DNA from: Actinophytocola xanthii
GTDB taxonomy: Bacteria; Actinomycetota; Actinomycetes; Mycobacteriales; Pseudonocardiaceae
Length of the DNA: 37,958 bases
Direction: 5' to 3'
NCBI RefSeq assembly: GCF_001921205.1
Contig: NZ_MSIE01000020.1
Span: 1 to 37,958, forward strand
This document shows, in pieces, positions 35,340-37,958 of this stretch. The notes beneath the pieces are model-generated. The model had not been told where the DNA came from and did not search any database. It saw only the letters and a program-made list of their open reading frames with translations. Positions within the stretch are counted from its first letter, which is position 1, and every line of letters starts with the position of its first letter. Position numbers and translations under genes: made by a program.

Positions 35340-35972
35340 GTGACGTTCTCTGTCGTCGGGTTCAGTGGTGCGGAGGAGTCCTGGGGTGTCGCGGTGGCCA
35401 CCAGGTTCCTGGCGGTGGGGGCGATGGTGCCGGCCGCCGAGTTCGGCGTCGGGGCGTTGGCGACCCAGGCCCTGACCAACATGGCCTACCGTGCCGAAGG
35501 GCTCGCGTCGCTGCGGGAGGGCCGGGGCGCCCAGGAGGTTGTCGACACCCTGGTGAAGGGCGACGACCGGCGCGAGGAGAGGCAGCTCGGGGTGGTCGAC
35601 CGCGACGGGGTCGCCGCCGCGTGGACCGGGGGGCAGTGCGGGGCGTTCGCGGACTCCCGGGTCGGCGAGGGCTACGCGATCCAGGGCAACCTGCTGGTCG
35701 GTCCCGAGGTGCTCGACGCGATGGAACGGACCTGGCTCTCGGAGCGGACCGGTCTGGTCGACCGGCTGCTGGCCACGCTGGCCGCCGGGGACGCGGCGGG
35801 CGGTGACCGGCGGGGTCGGCAGAGTGCCGCGATCTACGTCGTCGGGCCCGAGGGGATCGCGCACGGGACCCGGGTGCGCATGGACCTTCGGGTGGACGAC
35901 GCGCCGGAGCCGATCGCGGAGCTGGTGCGGCTGCGGGAGCTCCAGCGGCGACTCGAACAGAGGAAGCGATGA
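35340..35972 (+). CDS. DUF1028-family protein (Ntn-hydrolase-like)
   Basis: 210 residues from the GTG at 35340, which begins the conserved VTFSVVGFSG. The longer frame from about 35283 gives an arginine-rich extension unlike the family. Conserved features are WGVAVATRFLAVGAMVPAAEFGVGALATQA, REERQLGVVDRDGVAAAWTG and GEGYAIQGNLLVG. The fold is related to Ntn hydrolases (proteasome/penicillin acylase type), but the reaction is not known. No ribosome-binding site precedes the GTG. A TATGGT hexamer 7 nt upstream could be a -10 for a leaderless message. The stop overlaps the next ATG by 4 nt. Confidence 0.85.
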   Translation: MTFSVVGFSGAEESWGVAVATRFLAVGAMVPAAEFGVGALATQALTNMAYRAEGLASLREGRGAQEVVDTLVKGDDRREERQLGVVDRDGVAAAWTGGQCGAFADSRVGEGYAIQGNLLVGPEVLDAMERTWLSERTGLVDRLLATLAAGDAAGGDRRGRQSAAIYVVGPEGIAHGTRVRMDLRVDDAPEPIAELVRLRELQRRLEQRKR

Positions 35973-36544
35973 GGCGCGGAGACAGGGTACGCCGGATCCG
36001 GTTCCGCTGGAGCCTCGCCCACCCGCTGGTGCGGCTCCTGGTCCAGGCGACCGTCGCGGCGGCGATCGCGATCTCGGTGTTCGCGTTCCTGAGCATCGGC
36101 GACGTGATCAACGAGACCGCGGCGTCCGTGCTCGTGGCCGTCGTCTTCGGGGCCGCGTCGGTGTTGCAGCTGCGTCAGGCACAGCGCCGGCAGTACACCG
36201 TCGGGCTGCTGACCAACTTCCAGAGTTCCGAGTCGCTCAAGACCGCCGACATGTGGATGGCCGCCCGGATCGGCTCCCGGCAGGAGCTGGCCGCCAACCC
36301 GCCGTCGGACGAGCTGGTCCACGTGATCGCGATGCTCGACTACTACGAGTTCCTCGCGACGCTGGCCCTTCGCGGCTTCATCGACACGCCGCTGGTGCGG
36401 ACACTGCGCGGCGGCACGATGGCGCGCTGCTTCACCATCTGTCGCACGTACATCATGACCTGCCGTTCGGAGATCGGGTCGGAGCTGTACTGCAACTTCG
36501 AGCTGTTCGTCGAGGAGCACAACCGCACAGCGAAATCGGGCTGA
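35969..36544 (+). CDS. Small membrane protein of unknown function
   Basis: 191 residues. A basic N-terminus is followed by two transmembrane helices, about 21-44 (VRLLVQATVAAAIAISVFAF) and 52-68. The remaining 120 residues are cytoplasmic, with helical stretches including DELVHVIAMLDYYEFLATLALRGF and a CFTICRTYIMTCR cysteine cluster (about 153-165). It resembles DUF4760-type proteins in general architecture, but I do not recognise it with confidence. It is coupled to the DUF1028 gene by a 4-nt overlap, which suggests a joint role. Confidence 0.75.
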   Translation: MRRGDRVRRIRFRWSLAHPLVRLLVQATVAAAIAISVFAFLSIGDVINETAASVLVAVVFGAASVLQLRQAQRRQYTVGLLTNFQSSESLKTADMWMAARIGSRQELAANPPSDELVHVIAMLDYYEFLATLALRGFIDTPLVRTLRGGTMARCFTICRTYIMTCRSEIGSELYCNFELFVEEHNRTAKSG

Positions 36545-36551
36545 TCGACTC

Positions 36552-37684
36552 TCACGCCACGTTGGACGGGCGGCAGTCCTGAAGGGTGTAGCGGCTGAGC
36601 TCGGCGATGACGTCGGTGAGCCGCCCGCGACGCCGGAAGGCCGCACGTTGCAGCACTGCCCCGTTGCCGTCGCGGAACGTCCTGGCCAGAAGCTGCCGCA
36701 CCGCGCGCAGCTCACCTCACCGGTGCGTCGCAGCGCGGGTTCGACGTGGTGCACCAGCTTTCGCGCCAGCTCGACGGCGGGAGCGAGGCGTCCAGTGGCG
36801 ACGTCGACGCCCTTGCCGGTGATGCCGTCACGTGCGGCGCGCCAGTACGCGGCCCGCAGCACCTCGACAGCGACCGCTCGTGCCGGTCTGCCGGTGGCCT
36901 CCGCGTCGAGGCCGGTCATCACCAGCGCCCGGACCAGCGCGGCGAGCAGCACGGAACCGTCCACAGTGGCAGGAACGTCGCTGACCCGGACCTCGACCGT
37001 CGGCAGGTGCTCCGAGGGACGCACGTCCCGGTAGATCATCGCCCGGTCCACGACGGCGCCGGTGCGGACCAGGGTGTCGACAGCCGCGTCGTAGTCGGCC
37101 GCGGAACCGAAGTGCGGCGGGGCGCCAGAGCAGGGCCACCGTCCACACAGGACGGCACGCCAGCTCGCGTACCCGGTGTCGAGGCCGCGGTGGATAGGGG
37201 AGTTCGCGGTGAGCGCGAGCAGGGTGGGCAGCCAGGAGCGCAGGTGGTTCCCCACCCGCACAGCGCTGTCGCGATCCGGCACGGCGACGTGGACGTGGCA
37301 GCCACACACGTCGTGCTCGGCGGCGAGCAGGCCGAACTCGGCGCCGATCCGGCGGTAGCGCTCGTCGTCGGTCACCGGGGGGTCGGTGTGCTCGGCCAGG
37401 GGAACGCCGGTCGCGACGAGCTGGCTGCCCGTTTGCAGGGCCGCCGCCGCGGCGGTCGCCCTGGCCCTCAGCAGGTGCGCCCGCACGTCGCGCATGCCCG
37501 TGCAGACGGGTGTGTTGCTCTCGACCTGTGCCCGGGTCAGCTCGGGTCGCAGGTCGGCGCCGAAGTGAGCCGCGGCGTGGATGACCGCCGGCCCGGCCGG
37601 CATCGGTGCGGCGGAGTGGGGGTCGACGAGCAGGAACTCCTCCTCGACCCCCAGGGTCGGAACTGGAGATGGCGAATCAGCCAT
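36552..37684 (-). pseudogene. YbdK-type carboxylate-amine (glutamate-cysteine) ligase, frameshifted near the 3' end
   Basis: The N-terminal signature LGVEEEFLLVDP (11-22), VCGCHVHVAVPDRDSAVRV and HLPTVEVRVSDVPATVD identify the family that makes gamma-glutamyl-cysteine in vitro. The match runs to about residue 322 (HHVEPALRRTGE). There the frame shifts, giving SCARCGSFWPG and a nonsense extension reaching 35834. In a different frame the normal ending ELRAVRQLLART, AAFRRRGRLTDVIAELS, stop at 36552, is intact. The break coincides with a tandem GTGAG duplication at 36711-36720. Removing one copy restores a 375-residue protein of family length. Probably inactive or altered, unless this is an assembly error or a reversible (phase-variable) allele. 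Confidence 0.8.
36711..36720 (-). repeat. 5-bp tandem duplication causing the YbdK frameshift
   Basis: The coding strand reads GTGAGGTGAG. With a single GTGAG the codons read R-T-G-E-L-R-A-V, continuous with the downstream conserved frame. Two copies shift the frame by five bases. Confidence 0.8.
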
Positions 37685-37921
37685 GACTGCCCTTACAGAT
37701 CAGCCGACGACCGGCGTCGGAGGAAGGGTCAGCGCGCTGCTCGACCGACCGGAGAGGAAGGCCGTCACCCCGGAGGCGGCGGCGCAGGGTGGCTACCCGC
37801 TGCGCCAGGCTCCAAACCCACTGTGGTTGGCCGGCGGTCGCCGTGGCCGCGCCGCGCGCCTGCTCGGTGCTGAACCAGTCAGGGGCCGGTGGGCCAGGGC
37901 CGGTCAGAACAGTCGGAAACG
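37685..37921. other. Gap upstream of the YbdK-type gene, no convincing gene
   Basis: 237 nt between the minus-strand start at 37684 and the terminator. AAGGGC on the minus strand is a weak ribosome-binding site for the YbdK-type gene. An ATG at 37683 on the plus strand opens a frame to the window end, but it overlaps the divergent start and runs through the terminator stem, so I do not call it. Confidence 0.4.
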
Positions 37922-37957
37922 CCAGCAGGCCCCGCGATGGTTCGCGGGGCCTGCTGG
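37922..37957. terminator. Strong bidirectional hairpin terminator at the window edge
   Basis: A 15-bp perfect stem (37922-37936 with 37943-37957, CCAGCAGGCCCCGCG and complement) and a 6-nt loop ATGGTT. It probably ends a gene lying beyond the window on the minus-strand-reading side. The flanks are too short to judge direction. Confidence 0.8.
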
Positions 37958-37958
37958 G

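Noticed and set aside
37683-37958. Plus-strand partial gene starting at 37683
   Set aside because: Its start overlaps the divergent YbdK-type start, there is no room for a promoter or ribosome-binding site, and the frame runs through a 15-bp terminator stem.

Overview
The window is high-GC DNA with tightly packed, often 4-nt-overlapping genes and many GTG starts. It has a D-Ala-D-Lac (vanHAX) resistance operon, a PadR regulator, a TIGR03086/maleylpyruvate-isomerase-like gene, TTA codons confined to a few genes, and a carbohydrate ABC transporter with no ATPase gene of its own. Together these point to a filamentous actinomycete. A Pseudonocardiales member (Saccharothrix, Lentzea, Actinosynnema or Amycolatopsis type) or a Streptomyces relative would fit. 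The species assignment is inference.

Layout. (1) 38-3188, minus strand: vanH-vanA-vanX plus a GNAT acetyltransferase, with no vanR/vanS visible. (2) 3356-6501: a TIGR03086 protein, a PadR regulator coupled to a frameshifted membrane protein, and a membrane-anchored metallophosphoesterase. (3) 6646-9005: a two-gene unit. A membrane protein ends in a glycine/valine-rich motif that recurs at the start of the next protein, which otherwise is a class III nucleotidyl-cyclase-like domain. This layout resembles amyloid-signalling pairs. (4) 9053-12271: a cyclase-family hydrolase translationally coupled to a ThDP enzyme, then a DUF1445 putative hydro-lyase. (5) 12284-13471: a VanZ-RDD membrane protein. 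(6) 13553-18369: a creatininase-family enzyme convergent with a five-gene operon encoding a dehydrogenase, a PTPS-like protein, a GT4 glycosyltransferase, a UPF0104 flippase-like protein and a GTP cyclohydrolase II paralogue. (7) 18433-19422: a secreted M28 peptidase. (8) 19590-31993: a LacI regulator, an ABC transporter and GH31, GH3 and GH35 enzymes, best read as a xyloglucan-oligosaccharide locus, with two matching palindromic operators. (9) 32226-37684: a secreted M6-like metalloprotease with an early TTA codon, a secreted lipase, a DUF1028 protein, a small membrane protein and a frameshifted YbdK-type glutamate-cysteine ligase.

The most interesting system is region 6. The GTP cyclohydrolase II paralogue has Met in place of the switch Tyr (E. 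coli RibA Tyr105). This is the same substitution reported to make S. coelicolor SCO6655 stop at the formylated pyrimidine FAPy. Next to it is a creatininase-family protein, the family of the archaeal FAPy deformylase ArfB. The operon also encodes a PTPS-like protein that appears to have lost its catalytic Cys and His and one zinc His, a glycosyltransferase and a putative lipid flippase. Two operon genes carry TTA codons. I infer a GTP-derived pyrimidine or pteridine metabolite, possibly glycosylated or membrane-linked, under developmental control. Its product is not known to me.

The second is region 3, a candidate amyloid-type signalling pair. The xyloglucan locus is the clearest metabolic reading: secreted GH35 and GH3, import through an ABC transporter, and a cytoplasmic GH31 alpha-xylosidase.
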